Notes: generated from the sequence alone by a model not told the origin. Counted from the stretch's first letter, positions 41,450-50,787 are shown. The stretch: 64,000 bases of DNA from Bacteroidales bacterium (GCA_017461665.1 JAFTXI010000031.1:1-64000); one strand, 5' to 3'. Numbers and translations are program-made.

Positions 41450-42238
41450 TTAGAATTTAAAGTTTAAAGCTATACCTGTTGAATTAAGGTCTGAATAAGG
41501 AGTTACAGAGACATTATGTCCGTAGAGCACATGCTGTTCGCCTTTTGCAGCGATGCCGTCAATGACGTTCCACAGATATACAGCCACAGCACCAACTATA
41601 GACACGTTACGCACTGTAGTCCAGGTGTTTGCGTTTTTAGTATATTGATATTTCAATGAAGAGTTATGTGTAGAGCCAATCTTGTTGACATTAGAAGCCA
41701 CCATACATTGGGAAAACACGGCGCCACCGATAAAGACAATCTCGCCAGCTATGAAGCAAACACCTTTGTTTGTCTGACCTTTTTTAATCTGCGCCATGCC
41801 GGGAATGAAAGCACTAGCAGAAAAAGGATATTTATCTGTGATTGTGACATCGTCAAAAGAATATGCAGGATTCTTTGCTGTCTGCACCAAGATATAAACC
41901 TTATATAATCCAGGTTGCAATTGCTCATAATATTCACTGATAATACGAGCTTTCACTATAAGGTTATCTTGTCCGGACACAGAGATATTATCTCCGGCTA
42001 TGTTGATATTAGTCTCGGCTCCTGTTGCCAAATTTCTACGTTCTAATATTTGTTTCACAGCCTTTTCTCTTGCATTAGAACGGTCGTAGCCGGTTGCTGT
42101 AACGACTTCGAGATAAGATACCGAAGATTCTTCAAAATATCCTTCTGTCCATTTTGGTTTTTGCTGCTGAGCAAATATACTTTGCCCAATCAATAGAAAG
42201 AGCAAAGTACATGCAAATGAAGAAATAAATCTTTTCAT
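41450..42238 (-). CDS. Secreted protein with LPP20-like and DUF5683-like parts
   Basis: 262 residues with a signal peptide ending IFAQQQ. Residues about 30-125 resemble an LPP20-type domain (GYDRSNAREKAVKQILERRNL, IISEYYEQLQPGLYKVYILVQTAK). Residues about 130-262 have the DUF5683-like pattern SAFIPGMAQIKKGQTNKGVCFIAGEI plus two hydrophobic segments. It follows the LPP20-like lipoprotein gene after 2 nt. A role in envelope assembly is inferred only from location. Confidence 0.7.
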   Translation of the reverse strand: MKRFISSFACTLLFLLIGQSIFAQQQKPKWTEGYFEESSVSYLEVVTATGYDRSNAREKAVKQILERRNLATGAETNINIAGDNISVSGQDNLIVKARIISEYYEQLQPGLYKVYILVQTAKNPAYSFDDVTITDKYPFSASAFIPGMAQIKKGQTNKGVCFIAGEIVFIGGAVFSQCMVASNVNKIGSTHNSSLKYQYTKNANTWTTVRNVSIVGAVAVYLWNVIDGIAAKGEQHVLYGHNVSVTPYSDLNSTGIALNFKF

Positions 42239-42240
42239 TA

Positions 42241-42849
42241 TTATTTATTTTCAGATTTATATTGTTCAAATGATTTGGTCATTTGTTCTCTATACTTCAT
42301 TTCATTAAAACCGATTTTCATTTTTTCATCTTCAGAAAGAACGTCATTAACGGCGCTACTTACTTTTTCTGACAAATCTACTTTTGAAATTTGAATAGCA
42401 ACATAGCACTCAATATGACCATCTTCACCAACAGCACCAAAACGTTGACATACGGCTCTTGTATCATTTACAACTACATCTATAATTTGGTCGCCAGCCA
42501 TTGTAACTTTTCTTTCAATGTCATTACCTTGGTTATTTCCAATGGTTTGTGAATAATTGCTTACCATACCTTTATAAGCATGTTTAATTTTCATACGAAC
42601 TTGTTCTTGTGCATTTTGTAAAGCCCATTTAAGCAATTCGCCTTTTTGGTTCATTGAACCTCTGAAAATACCTGTTGCAGCAAATTCAGTATCAGTATCA
42701 TAAACTGTACAAGGTACTTCAAACACTTCACCAAATGGATTGACACCGCTGTTGTTTTTATTGTCAACAACTGCTTTAGAGGTTCCACCGCATGATGTGA
42801 ATGCTACAGCTAAAGCTATAACTGCTAATGATAATAATGTTTTTTTCAT
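42241..42849 (-). CDS. LPP20-like lipoprotein
   Basis: 202 residues with lipobox VAFTSC (Cys 20) followed by a Gly-Gly-Thr linker. The middle and end (GELLKWALQNAQEQVRMKIKHAYKG and HIECYVAIQISKVDLSEKVSSAV) look like the LPP20 / FlgT-N-like fold. It leads a compact operon of three envelope proteins at 41120-42849. Upstream lie the tandem structured RNAs; no TAnnTTTG box was found between, so read-through may matter. Confidence 0.72.
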   Translation of the reverse strand: MKKTLLSLAVIALAVAFTSCGGTSKAVVDNKNNSGVNPFGEVFEVPCTVYDTDTEFAATGIFRGSMNQKGELLKWALQNAQEQVRMKIKHAYKGMVSNYSQTIGNNQGNDIERKVTMAGDQIIDVVVNDTRAVCQRFGAVGEDGHIECYVAIQISKVDLSEKVSSAVNDVLSEDEKMKIGFNEMKYREQMTKSFEQYKSENK

Positions 42850-42953
42850 TTTTCTTTGCTCTTGTTATATCCCATTAGAGCCCTTCGGTTTTGAATTATT
42901 AATTTTAATTAGGTTTATTATTATTTTCAATTCAGTTTTCAATTTTCAATTCA

Positions 42954-43118
42954 TAAAAAAAGCGTGAACCAAACTCAATGTTTCGTTGTCAAGGCATCGA
43001 TACCTAAACACTACATGAGTTCAGTCCACGCTAAAGCACGCAGACGTTCCCGCTTTACTCTTGTGGGTGTTTGAAGGTGTCGAAGTTTCAAAGACAAGAT
43101 CTAAGCAAAACGCTTTTT
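42954..43118 (-). ncRNA. Structured RNA, family member 2 (downstream tandem copy)
   Basis: On the minus strand AAAAAGCG (43109-43116) closes with CGCTTTTT (42956-42963), and the RNA ends in seven T. The apex GTCTGCG...TTTAGCGTGGAC folds with G-U pairs on this strand only. Compared with its neighbour one pair changed from C-G to T-A on both sides (GCC:GGC to GTC:GAC). It shares GAGTAAAGCGGGAACG, TTTAGCGTGG and GTTTAGGTA with the other members. The flanking 30 nt are the same as at the other copy, so the pair arose by duplication. Confidence 0.7.
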
Positions 43119-43207
43119 CCTTTTTCAATATGTTTTATATTTCATCAATCTATCATAAGCATTATTTTTTCACATTTTCAACTTTCAGTTTTCAATTTTC
43201 AATTCAT

Positions 43208-43390
43208 AAAAAAAGCGTGAACTTGAACTCATCATTTGTCTTTGAGGTCTTCGACTACCCACCCTTCAAATAATTGAGTAAAGCCCACGCTAAAACAGCG
43301 CAGGCGTTCTCGCTTTACTCCTGAGGGGTGATTTTGCTTGAAAGTGTCGAAGTTTCGAAGACAAGGTCAAAGCTAAAACGCTTTTTTATA
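43208..43390 (-). ncRNA. Structured RNA, family member 3 (upstream tandem copy)
   Basis: On the minus strand a rod: AAAAAGCG (43377-43384) / CGCTTTTT (43210-43217), GTCTTCGA / TCGAAGAC, CACCC / GGGTG, GAGTAAAG / CTTTACTC (8 bp), and apex GCCTGCGCT / AGCGTGGGC with loop GTTTT. The apex has two G-U pairs that would be A-C clashes on the + strand, so transcription is from the minus strand. A promoter lies at 43467. The leader holds the small hairpin GCGTAATTATTTTACGC, similar in place to the one in the RNA at 32.1 kb. The RNA ends in seven T. Confidence 0.75.
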
Positions 43391-43466
43391 TGTTGTTAAT
43401 TGTGCGTAAAATAATTACGCTAATTCTTCATAGGCTCTATATTTTATTACTACATTTTTATTTTTG
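43391..43466 (-). other. AT-rich leader of the tandem RNAs
   Basis: It contains the hairpin GCGTAATTATTTTACGC near 43404-43420 on the minus strand. No gene is seen. Confidence 0.4.
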
Positions 43467-43495
43467 CAAATATATGATATTTTTTTTAACTCAAA
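43467..43495 (-). promoter_or_regulatory. Promoter of the tandem structured RNAs
   Basis: On the minus strand TTTG (43492-43495), a 17-nt spacer and TATATTTG (43467-43474). Also TATTTTTG on the plus strand at 43459-43466, which points to no gene nearby. Confidence 0.6.
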
Positions 43496-43529
43496 ATTTT
43501 TATTTGGTTAATTTTAGTCATGTATAATA

Positions 43530-44693
43530 TCAACCAAAAACATCTTTCATCTGCATTAAAGCTTTCTCGACGACAGAACGCGGACATGCGAGATTCACTC
43601 TCATACAGCATTCGCCATCTTTACCAAAGAGATTTCCGGAATTAAGTCCTAAGCCAGCCTCGTGAATCATCTTCCTATTCAGTTCTTCGTCGCTGTAACC
43701 ATAGTCTTTGAAATTCAACCAAATCATATATGTAGCCTCTGTCTCATGAATCCTGACCTTAGGCATTTCCTTACGAATAAAATCTGTAGCGAAGTCAATA
43801 TTACCTTTTATATAATTAATGAGTTGCGAATGCCATTCGTCGCCTTTCTCCATTGCAGCTTTGGTAGCAATCTTACCGAAGATATTTCCAAGATCTGATT
43901 CCGTAGAATGAACATAATCAACAAATTTGTTTCGCAATTTTTCGTTCGGTATGATAACGGTAGATGTAGCCATTCCCGCGAGGTTGAACGTCTTACTTGC
44001 TGCATGAGCGGTAATGCTGTTATGGGCAAATTCTTCCGACAGAGAAGCAAATGGCGTATGTTTAAAACCAGGCATAACAAGGTCGCAATGAATCTCATCG
44101 GAAAAAACCAAGACATTGTTTCTCATACAAATCTCTCCTAATCTAAGGAGTTCCTCTTTCTTCCATGACCTTCCAACTGGATTGTGAGGATTACACAAAA
44201 TCAACATCTTAGCCGTCTTCGCCTGTTTCTCCAATAAATCATAATCCATCACAAAACCATCTTCAGTGTCGATAAGCGTATTTTGCACGAGCTTTCGATT
44301 ATGATTATTCACAGCATAGAAAAATGGATGATAAACCGGTGGTTGAATAATTATCTCGTCACCTTCGTTTGTCAGTCCCATCACTGCCATGTTAAAAGCA
44401 CTGACAACTCCTGGAGTAAAAGCCATCCATTCTTTTTTCGTCTTCCATTGATGGTGACGTTCAATCCATTGCGCAATAGATTCGTAATACTCATCTTCGC
44501 GAAACGTGTAACCATAAACATCGCCTTTCGCTCTCTCGATGACAGCTTCCCGAATAAAATCGGCAGTAGGAAAATCCATATCGGCGACCCACATAGGAAT
44601 GACATCGGCTTTTCCAAAGACATCTTCTCTCTTATCGTATTTAACACATTCAGTATTTCTACGATCAATAACTTTATCAAAATCGTATATCAT
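43530..44693 (-). CDS. MalY/PatB family C-S lyase (cystathionine beta-lyase-like aminotransferase)
   Basis: 387 residues, fold type I PLP enzyme. N-terminal MIYDFDKVIDRRNTECVKYD with MWVADMDFPTAD is typical of MalY/PatB. The PLP lysine is in AASKTFNLAGMATS (about residue 233), with LCNPHNPVGR and FSDEIHCDLV as cofactor motifs. It probably splits cystathionine or other cysteine conjugates; an aminotransferase role is the alternative. It is convergent to nothing and upstream of the RNA promoter. Confidence 0.92.
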   Translation of the reverse strand: MIYDFDKVIDRRNTECVKYDKREDVFGKADVIPMWVADMDFPTADFIREAVIERAKGDVYGYTFREDEYYESIAQWIERHHQWKTKKEWMAFTPGVVSAFNMAVMGLTNEGDEIIIQPPVYHPFFYAVNNHNRKLVQNTLIDTEDGFVMDYDLLEKQAKTAKMLILCNPHNPVGRSWKKEELLRLGEICMRNNVLVFSDEIHCDLVMPGFKHTPFASLSEEFAHNSITAHAASKTFNLAGMATSTVIIPNEKLRNKFVDYVHSTESDLGNIFGKIATKAAMEKGDEWHSQLINYIKGNIDFATDFIRKEMPKVRIHETEATYMIWLNFKDYGYSDEELNRKMIHEAGLGLNSGNLFGKDGECCMRVNLACPRSVVEKALMQMKDVFG

Positions 44694-44790
44694 ATCTTAA
44701 TTTTTATTTGCAAATATGACACTTTATTTTCATTATTTACGTTAAAATCTTAAAAAAAGTTAAAACCATTTTTTGACAGAAAATTAATAT

Positions 44791-44798
44791 TAAATTTG
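44791..44798 (+). promoter_or_regulatory. -7 box TAAATTTG of the TonB receptor gene
   Basis: An exact TAnnTTTG 25 nt before the ATG; TTTG at 44772-44775 gives a 15-nt spacer, shorter than usual. Confidence 0.55.
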
Positions 44799-44823
44799 CA
44801 AAAAATTATGGAATTAATCATAT

Positions 44824-47157
44824 ATGAAAAACAAAATATTTTTTCTTCTGCTTATCATTATTTTTTGCTCGAACCTGACCTTTGCTCAAGGTAAAGGCGG
44901 CATTAAAGGAATCGTGAGAGACGCCAATACCAAAGAAACGCTGAGTGGAGTGACTATACTCGTCGAGTCTCTAAAGACAGGAACAAGTACCGATAGAAAC
45001 GGACATTACAAATTATCATTAAAAGAAGGCTCTTACACATTGACATTTTCCTTCGTGGGATATATTTCTGAAACCAAAGAAGTTAGCATCAACGACATAT
45101 ACAAAACTATAGATATTTCACTAAAAGCCGACAATAAGATGCTTGACGAAGTCGTGATTTCAAGCACTCGTAAAGACGCCAACGTCAGAGACTTCAAGAT
45201 GAGCGTTCAAAGCATCGACATGATGAGAATCAAGAAGATTCCTTCTCTCATGGGAGAAGTCGATGTGATAAAGTCGATTCAGCTCTTACCTGGAGTTCAC
45301 GCTGCTTCTGAAGGTTCTTCTGGTTTCAGCGTGCGCGGCGGCAATCCCGACCAAAACCTTATTTTATTAGACGATGTCCCAATCTACAACGCTTCTCATT
45401 TCATGGGATTTTTCTCTGTCTTTAACAACGACGTCATAAAAGATGCTACATTATATAAAGGTGACATTCCTGCCATATACGACAGTCGTCTTTCCTCAGT
45501 ATTGGACATCAAGACATTAGACGAAATTCCTTATAAATTCAATATGCAAGGAGGCATTGGATTATTAACAAGTCGTTTGACTTTGAATATGCCTTTCAAT
45601 AAAGGTAGAAGCGCCTTGTTAGTTGGAGGTCGAATCACTTACGGAGGTATATTGGCTTGTAATCTAATAAAAAGTCTAAGAGGTAACTCTTTGTATTTCT
45701 ACGACTTCAATGCAAAGATAATGCACACCATCAACGACAAAAACAGAATCTTCGTATCGACTTATCTCGGCGATGACATCCTCGGCGTTGATTCTTTGAT
45801 GACAATGAAATACGGAAACAAAAACGTCACAACTCGATGGAACCATATTTTTAACGACAAGCTAACTTCCAATTTATCATTGTTTTATACAAATTACAGA
45901 TATGACATAGGCGTTCAGATGGATCCTTACGATTTTCATATCATAGCTGGAATTGAAGACTTGGCTGCAAAATATGATTTCACATATCTGATGAATGAGA
46001 ATGTATCTTCTCGTTTCGGAGCCTCAGCAACATTTCATCAATATGGACAAGGAAGATTAGAGGACAAAACCGGAGCCATCGCTGCTTTCATGGGTGTCGA
46101 TCCGGATGATGAAGTGATACGTAAAGCTTTAGAATATTCTTTGTATTTTAGCAACGACCATAAATTAGGACCTTTATTTTCAATACGATACGGATTACGT
46201 CTTTCAATGTTTCAAAATATAGGTAAAGAAACATTTTTCCTCTTCAACGACAATCATGAATGTTACGACCAAGTCGATTATGCCTCTGGAAAAATTTTCA
46301 ATACGGAAATAAACTTAGAACCGCGACTTGCTGCCATGTATCAAATCAACGAGTTCTCTTCCATCAAGGCGTCATACGGAAGGACAGTACAATATGCACA
46401 GCTCGCAAGCAACGCTACAGCCGGTATTCCTTTCGATATGTGGTTTCCGACAAGTCCCAACATCGAGCCACAGAAATGTGACCAATTTTCAATAGGTTAT
46501 TTCAGAAACTTCTTAAACAACGAGATTGAAACATCGGTAGAATTATTTTACAAAAACATACACAATGTCATTGATTTCGCCGACAACGCTACTTTGATCG
46601 GCAACTTATATATCGACGGCGAAGTGAGAGCCGGCAAAGGATACGCTTACGGAGCTGAGTTATTATTAAGGAAAAACTTCGGCGATTTCTCAGGCTGGAT
46701 TTCTTATACCTACAGTAAATCAATGAGAAGGATACCGGGAATCAATTACGACAGAGAATATGTCTCTCCTTACGACAGACCTCATAATTTGAATATTGTA
46801 CTCAATTACGCATTCAACAAACGTTTCGATGTCTCTGCAACTTGGGTATATAACACTGGTCAACCCGTCACCTACCCTTGCGGCAAATACACCGTCGATG
46901 GAATAACATACGCCGTATATAACGGAAGAAACAACAGTCGCTACCCCGACTATCACCGTTTAGATTTGTCTGCGACAATAAAATGCAAAGACAGACATAA
47001 GAATTGGAAAGGCGAATGGAACTTCTCTATCTACAATGCCTACGGACGCAAAAACACTTGGGCGGTCCTCTTCCTCCCAGAAGGCGAACATATCTCGACA
47101 ACGAAAGTCTCGCTCTTCTCTTTCATTCCTTCAGCAACATATAACTTTAAATTCTAA
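44824..47157 (+). CDS. TonB-dependent receptor with N-terminal CarboxypepD_reg-like domain
   Basis: 777 residues. A signal peptide (1-21, ending TFAQ) is followed by a carboxypeptidase-regulatory-like domain (GIVRDANTKETLSGVTI), the plug domain (PSLMGEVDVIKSIQLLPGV, SGFSVRGGNPDQNLILLDD) and a beta-barrel ending in aromatic residue F. It is shorter than SusC-type receptors. The import substrate is unknown. The next gene encodes a DUF4249 lipoprotein; such pairs are common in Bacteroidota. Confidence 0.93.
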   Translation: MKNKIFFLLLIIIFCSNLTFAQGKGGIKGIVRDANTKETLSGVTILVESLKTGTSTDRNGHYKLSLKEGSYTLTFSFVGYISETKEVSINDIYKTIDISLKADNKMLDEVVISSTRKDANVRDFKMSVQSIDMMRIKKIPSLMGEVDVIKSIQLLPGVHAASEGSSGFSVRGGNPDQNLILLDDVPIYNASHFMGFFSVFNNDVIKDATLYKGDIPAIYDSRLSSVLDIKTLDEIPYKFNMQGGIGLLTSRLTLNMPFNKGRSALLVGGRITYGGILACNLIKSLRGNSLYFYDFNAKIMHTINDKNRIFVSTYLGDDILGVDSLMTMKYGNKNVTTRWNHIFNDKLTSNLSLFYTNYRYDIGVQMDPYDFHIIAGIEDLAAKYDFTYLMNENVSSRFGASATFHQYGQGRLEDKTGAIAAFMGVDPDDEVIRKALEYSLYFSNDHKLGPLFSIRYGLRLSMFQNIGKETFFLFNDNHECYDQVDYASGKIFNTEINLEPRLAAMYQINEFSSIKASYGRTVQYAQLASNATAGIPFDMWFPTSPNIEPQKCDQFSIGYFRNFLNNEIETSVELFYKNIHNVIDFADNATLIGNLYIDGEVRAGKGYAYGAELLLRKNFGDFSGWISYTYSKSMRRIPGINYDREYVSPYDRPHNLNIVLNYAFNKRFDVSATWVYNTGQPVTYPCGKYTVDGITYAVYNGRNNSRYPDYHRLDLSATIKCKDRHKNWKGEWNFSIYNAYGRKNTWAVLFLPEGEHISTTKVSLFSFIPSATYNFKF

Positions 47158-47162
47158 CGACT

Positions 47163-48086
47163 ATGAGAAAGTATTATACCTTATTAGTATCAGCATTTAT
47201 CGCTTCCATAATTTTCACTTCATGTATAGATGAAGACTTTAAAATTGACGTTCCTGAAGGTGAACGTCTTGTCGGAATAAACGGTTATTTTACAACAGAA
47301 TACAAGAAACACGAAATAGTAATTAGCAAAACCGCCGACTTTTATTCAGACGAAGAAATAGAAATGATTTCTGGAGCAGAAGTCTTTATTCATGATGGCA
47401 CAGATACAATTTATTTTGAAGAGACAGAAAACAAAGGACACTATCAAACTATTGACTCTGTTGCTGGTATAATTGGCAAGACATATCTTCTCGATGTAAC
47501 TTTTGTCGATAACGAAGGCGAACACAAGTTCTTTTCAGAATCAAAGATAAGAGAAAACACTCCACAAATTGATTCTATGGCGATTAAGAAAGTATCTAAT
47601 AATTTCTTTCCGGGTGTCAATGATACGGCTGTAAATCTTTATCCATACTTTCAAACCGTCAACGACCCTGAGACAAACTATTTAATTAATATAGTTGTCA
47701 ACGACACTACATATTATGGCATTTCTTTTCTCGAATTCAAGACATTGTCTTTGAAGGGTTTGTCGGGAATGTATTTCAACGGACCAGAGATGGTTAGTAA
47801 GATTGGTGAACAAAGCATACATACAATAGAAACCATATCATACTATGATGATGAAACAGGTTATTCGTATGGATGGCCTATGATTAACAAAGGTGACAAA
47901 ATCACAGTACTTCTTTACAGCATCACGCCAGAATTTATGAAGTATTATAGCGATGTTCTTTTTAGTTTTGGAAGCAACCCTATGATGGGAACGCCATATA
48001 ATGTGAGTACAAACATACAACCATTTGGTAAGGCTGTAGGCTTTTTTGGGACCGCGTCTGTAGTATCGGCAAGCATTATTTATTGA
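47163..48086 (+). CDS. DUF4249 lipoprotein
   Basis: 307 residues. A lipobox (IIFTSC, Cys 21) is followed by beta-rich sequence with VPEGERLVGINGYF and VEVFIHD-like (AEVFIHDGTDTIYF) and DSMAIKK, typical of DUF4249. It starts 5 nt after the TonB receptor stop. It probably acts as surface-exposed partner of the receptor. Confidence 0.9.
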   Translation: MRKYYTLLVSAFIASIIFTSCIDEDFKIDVPEGERLVGINGYFTTEYKKHEIVISKTADFYSDEEIEMISGAEVFIHDGTDTIYFEETENKGHYQTIDSVAGIIGKTYLLDVTFVDNEGEHKFFSESKIRENTPQIDSMAIKKVSNNFFPGVNDTAVNLYPYFQTVNDPETNYLINIVVNDTTYYGISFLEFKTLSLKGLSGMYFNGPEMVSKIGEQSIHTIETISYYDDETGYSYGWPMINKGDKITVLLYSITPEFMKYYSDVLFSFGSNPMMGTPYNVSTNIQPFGKAVGFFGTASVVSASIIY

Positions 48087-48130
48087 TTTTCATAGCATAA
48101 AAAATATTTTAAAAAAAGTTAATTTTTATG

Positions 48131-48160
48131 TTGTAAGAAAGGAAATAAATTGTATCTTTG
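48131..48160 (+). promoter_or_regulatory. Promoter of tRNA-Tyr
   Basis: TTG (48131-48133), 19-nt spacer and TATCTTTG (48153-48160), about 34 nt before the tRNA. Confidence 0.7.
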
Positions 48161-48194
48161 CAGCGTCTTTTAAGGCATAGTTCTTAGAATTCTT

Positions 48195-48276
48195 GGGGGA
48201 GTCGCATAGTGGCAATTGCAACAGACTGTAAATCTGTCCTCGGATGAGTTCGGTGGTTCGAGTCCACCCTCCCCCA
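48195..48276 (+). tRNA. tRNA-Tyr (anticodon GTA)
   Basis: GGGGGAG (48195-48201) pairs with CTCCCCC (48269-48275), discriminator A. The anticodon loop CTGTAAA gives GTA. A long variable arm of class II type and a T arm with GTTCGAGTC are present. CCA is not fully encoded. Confidence 0.96.
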
Positions 48277-48278
48277 CA

Positions 48279-48310
48279 AAAAAGCACTTCAGAAATGAGG
48301 TGCTTTTTTT
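48279..48310 (+). terminator. Terminator after tRNA-Tyr
   Basis: AAAAGCACTTC pairs with GAGGTGCTTTT, one G-U pair, followed by a run of seven T. The T run abuts the -7 box of the next gene. Confidence 0.8.
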
Positions 48311-48311
48311 G

Positions 48312-48319
48312 TATCTTTG
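48312..48319 (+). promoter_or_regulatory. -7 box TATCTTTG of the hybrid kinase gene
   Basis: Exact -7 consensus that starts directly after the tRNA terminator. It lies inside the longest possible kinase ORF, so the real start must be downstream, at 48343. Confidence 0.7.
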
Positions 48320-48342
48320 CACTTGATAATAAATTTCATTCC

Positions 48343-50787
48343 ATGAGAGAAAATCGCCAATACGAAAGTCGCGTAAAAAGAAACGCAGTGATAATTTATC
48401 TGCTCGCCGCTGTACTATGTACCGGAATGATTTATTATATGATTAACCTTAAAATCTCCATAGACCAACAAAAAGACAACATCAATAAAAACGAAGAAAT
48501 ACTGAGTCTCACCAACGAACTTATAGAAAACGTGAACGAAGCTCAGACTTACGCAAATCTCTACACTCATTCTACAAATAAGAAACATATACATAATTTT
48601 AACAATACATTATCTGAGATTTCCAATCTAAACGATTCCATTAATTTATTGTGTAACGACAACATTAATAAAAACACATTAGGCGAAATCGTAAATCTTT
48701 TAAAAAAGAAAGAACAGATTGTCAACGAGATAAACATCCAACTCAATTCTTTCAATCCATATAAGGAAATTTATTCCATCTTAGAAAACTATCAACATAA
48801 ACCAAAAACCACAGCTGTTCAGACAACAACACAAGACACAATAATTTATCTTCCTGAGAAAAAAGGGTTTTTCAAAAGACTTGGCAACGTTTTCTCACCA
48901 GACAAATCGCTCGACAGTTTAGTATTAGTCTCTAAAACCACCATCGACACTTTAACAAACGAGGACGAAAGTTATGAACTGATTAACGAATTACAACTTT
49001 CTACCGAGAAAGGAAGAAAAGAATATGTAAAACAGATTAAACTCGTTGAGAAACAATACAACGACCTAATTCTTTCTGACAATCAAATATCTAAAGAAAT
49101 ATCAGATTTACTGATAATATTACACAAACAGACTTTAGACTCCGTCATGAAGGAAATCGAGAACAGCGAATATCTCATCAACAGAAACATAAATCTTTCC
49201 ATATTACTTGCAACAATAGCTTTATTAATAATTTTAACATTCATATTCTTAATTTTTTATGATGTCAAGAAAGTTCTCGCTGCAAGAAAAGCAACCGAAG
49301 AAGCCCAAAAACGTACAGAAGAAATTATGGAAAGTCGTCACAATTTACTTCTCTCTGTCTCTCACGACGTAAAGGCTCCGCTATCTTCAATATTAGGATA
49401 TTTGGAACTTATGCAGTTGGAAAATAAAGACAACAACGACAAACAGAAACTTTCTTCAATGAAAAATTCTGCCGAACATATTCTTTCTCTCCTCACCAAC
49501 TTATTGAATTTCTCTCGTTTAGACCAAGGAAAAGAATCACCAATCATTTCCGATTTTAACATAAAAAAACTCTGCGACGAGATAAGTTTGATGTTTTCTC
49601 CTTTGGCAAACGACAAACATCTACATTTTATTTACGAGAATAATTTAAAAGACAACACTACCATAAAATCCGATGCTCTCAAGACAAAACAAATCGTAAG
49701 CAACTTATTATCAAATGCAATAAAATATACCAAGGAAGGAAGCATTTTATTTAAGATTGACAATAACGAAAAGGAAATTATCTTTGATATCAAAGACGAA
49801 GGCATTGGTATTCCGCAAGATAAATTGGACGAGATTTTCAGACCGTTTAGCAGAATCGACAATAAGGAAAGTCTTATCGAAGGAAATGGCTTCGGGCTTT
49901 TCGTCGTTAAAGGTTTGATTGAATTGTTAGATGGAAATATTGAAGTTGAATCTGAGTTGAACAAAGGCTCTCATTTTACTGTCAGAATTCCTGTCGAATT
50001 TGTAGAATGCAAGGAACAATCTACTGAAAACGAGACCATATACGAATTAAAAACTACAAAAACTCAAAACATCTTGGTTATTGATGACGACAACACGCTT
50101 CTTGCCGTAATAGAATCCATGTTGAAGAGAATAGGTTGCTCTTGCGACATTTGTCAATCATCGATAGATTTTGAAAAATATTGCAATGATTTAATCGGAT
50201 ATGACTTTATTTTAACAGACCGAGAGATGGGAGCTTTCAGCGGTCTCGATGTCTTAAAGAAAATTAAGAATATTGATCCTGAGAAGAGAGTTATCTTAAT
50301 GACAGCGCGCTCTGAATATAACAATGAGACTGCTCTGCAAAAAGGATTTGACGGTTATCTTAGGAAACCATTTTCTCTCAATGATTTAGTTAAGATGTTT
50401 AATACCAACATCACCACTTCGAAAAATAGTGTTATGTCAAAATATCAAGAAGATTTCCCTGAATTATGCCAAATGTTTGACAACGACGACGAATCTATTG
50501 AGAACATCTTAAAAGTTTTTATAGAAAATACTTCGGATAACTTAATTATTTTTAATGAAATAATTGATAGCGGCAATTTCGATGAAGCCGTTAATCTTTG
50601 TCACAAGATGCGTCCAATGTTCATGCAATTAAATCAGAAGGAAGCAGCAGATTTCTTGTGTAAGATGGACGCGTTAAGAGGTAAAGACGCGTCATCGTTT
50701 CCAGAATGGAAAGAAGAATCTATCAAGTTTATGAATGATGCCGACGATTTAATCTCTCTAATTTCAGAGAAATACGATATTGAATAG
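48343..50787 (+). CDS. Hybrid sensor histidine kinase with receiver and HPt domain
   Basis: 814 residues from MRENRQYES. The ORF extends 33 codons upstream through the tRNA and terminator, which is spurious. Order: membrane helix (about 14-34), coiled-coil-rich periplasmic sensor to about 280, second membrane helix (about 287-307), HisKA with the phospho-His in SVSHDVKAPLSS, HATPase (NAIKYTKEG, DEGIGIP, NGFGLFV), receiver (VIDDDNT, acceptor Asp in TDREMG, KPF) and a C-terminal HPt (LCHKMRPMFMQL). Its stop is 1 nt from the stop of the convergent sigma54 regulator. Confidence 0.93.
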   Translation: MRENRQYESRVKRNAVIIYLLAAVLCTGMIYYMINLKISIDQQKDNINKNEEILSLTNELIENVNEAQTYANLYTHSTNKKHIHNFNNTLSEISNLNDSINLLCNDNINKNTLGEIVNLLKKKEQIVNEINIQLNSFNPYKEIYSILENYQHKPKTTAVQTTTQDTIIYLPEKKGFFKRLGNVFSPDKSLDSLVLVSKTTIDTLTNEDESYELINELQLSTEKGRKEYVKQIKLVEKQYNDLILSDNQISKEISDLLIILHKQTLDSVMKEIENSEYLINRNINLSILLATIALLIILTFIFLIFYDVKKVLAARKATEEAQKRTEEIMESRHNLLLSVSHDVKAPLSSILGYLELMQLENKDNNDKQKLSSMKNSAEHILSLLTNLLNFSRLDQGKESPIISDFNIKKLCDEISLMFSPLANDKHLHFIYENNLKDNTTIKSDALKTKQIVSNLLSNAIKYTKEGSILFKIDNNEKEIIFDIKDEGIGIPQDKLDEIFRPFSRIDNKESLIEGNGFGLFVVKGLIELLDGNIEVESELNKGSHFTVRIPVEFVECKEQSTENETIYELKTTKTQNILVIDDDNTLLAVIESMLKRIGCSCDICQSSIDFEKYCNDLIGYDFILTDREMGAFSGLDVLKKIKNIDPEKRVILMTARSEYNNETALQKGFDGYLRKPFSLNDLVKMFNTNITTSKNSVMSKYQEDFPELCQMFDNDDESIENILKVFIENTSDNLIIFNEIIDSGNFDEAVNLCHKMRPMFMQLNQKEAADFLCKMDALRGKDASSFPEWKEESIKFMNDADDLISLISEKYDIE

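Noticed and set aside
48244..48342. N-terminal extension of the hybrid kinase (33 codons)
   Set aside because: It runs through tRNA-Tyr, its terminator and the kinase promoter; the ATG at 48343 is used.
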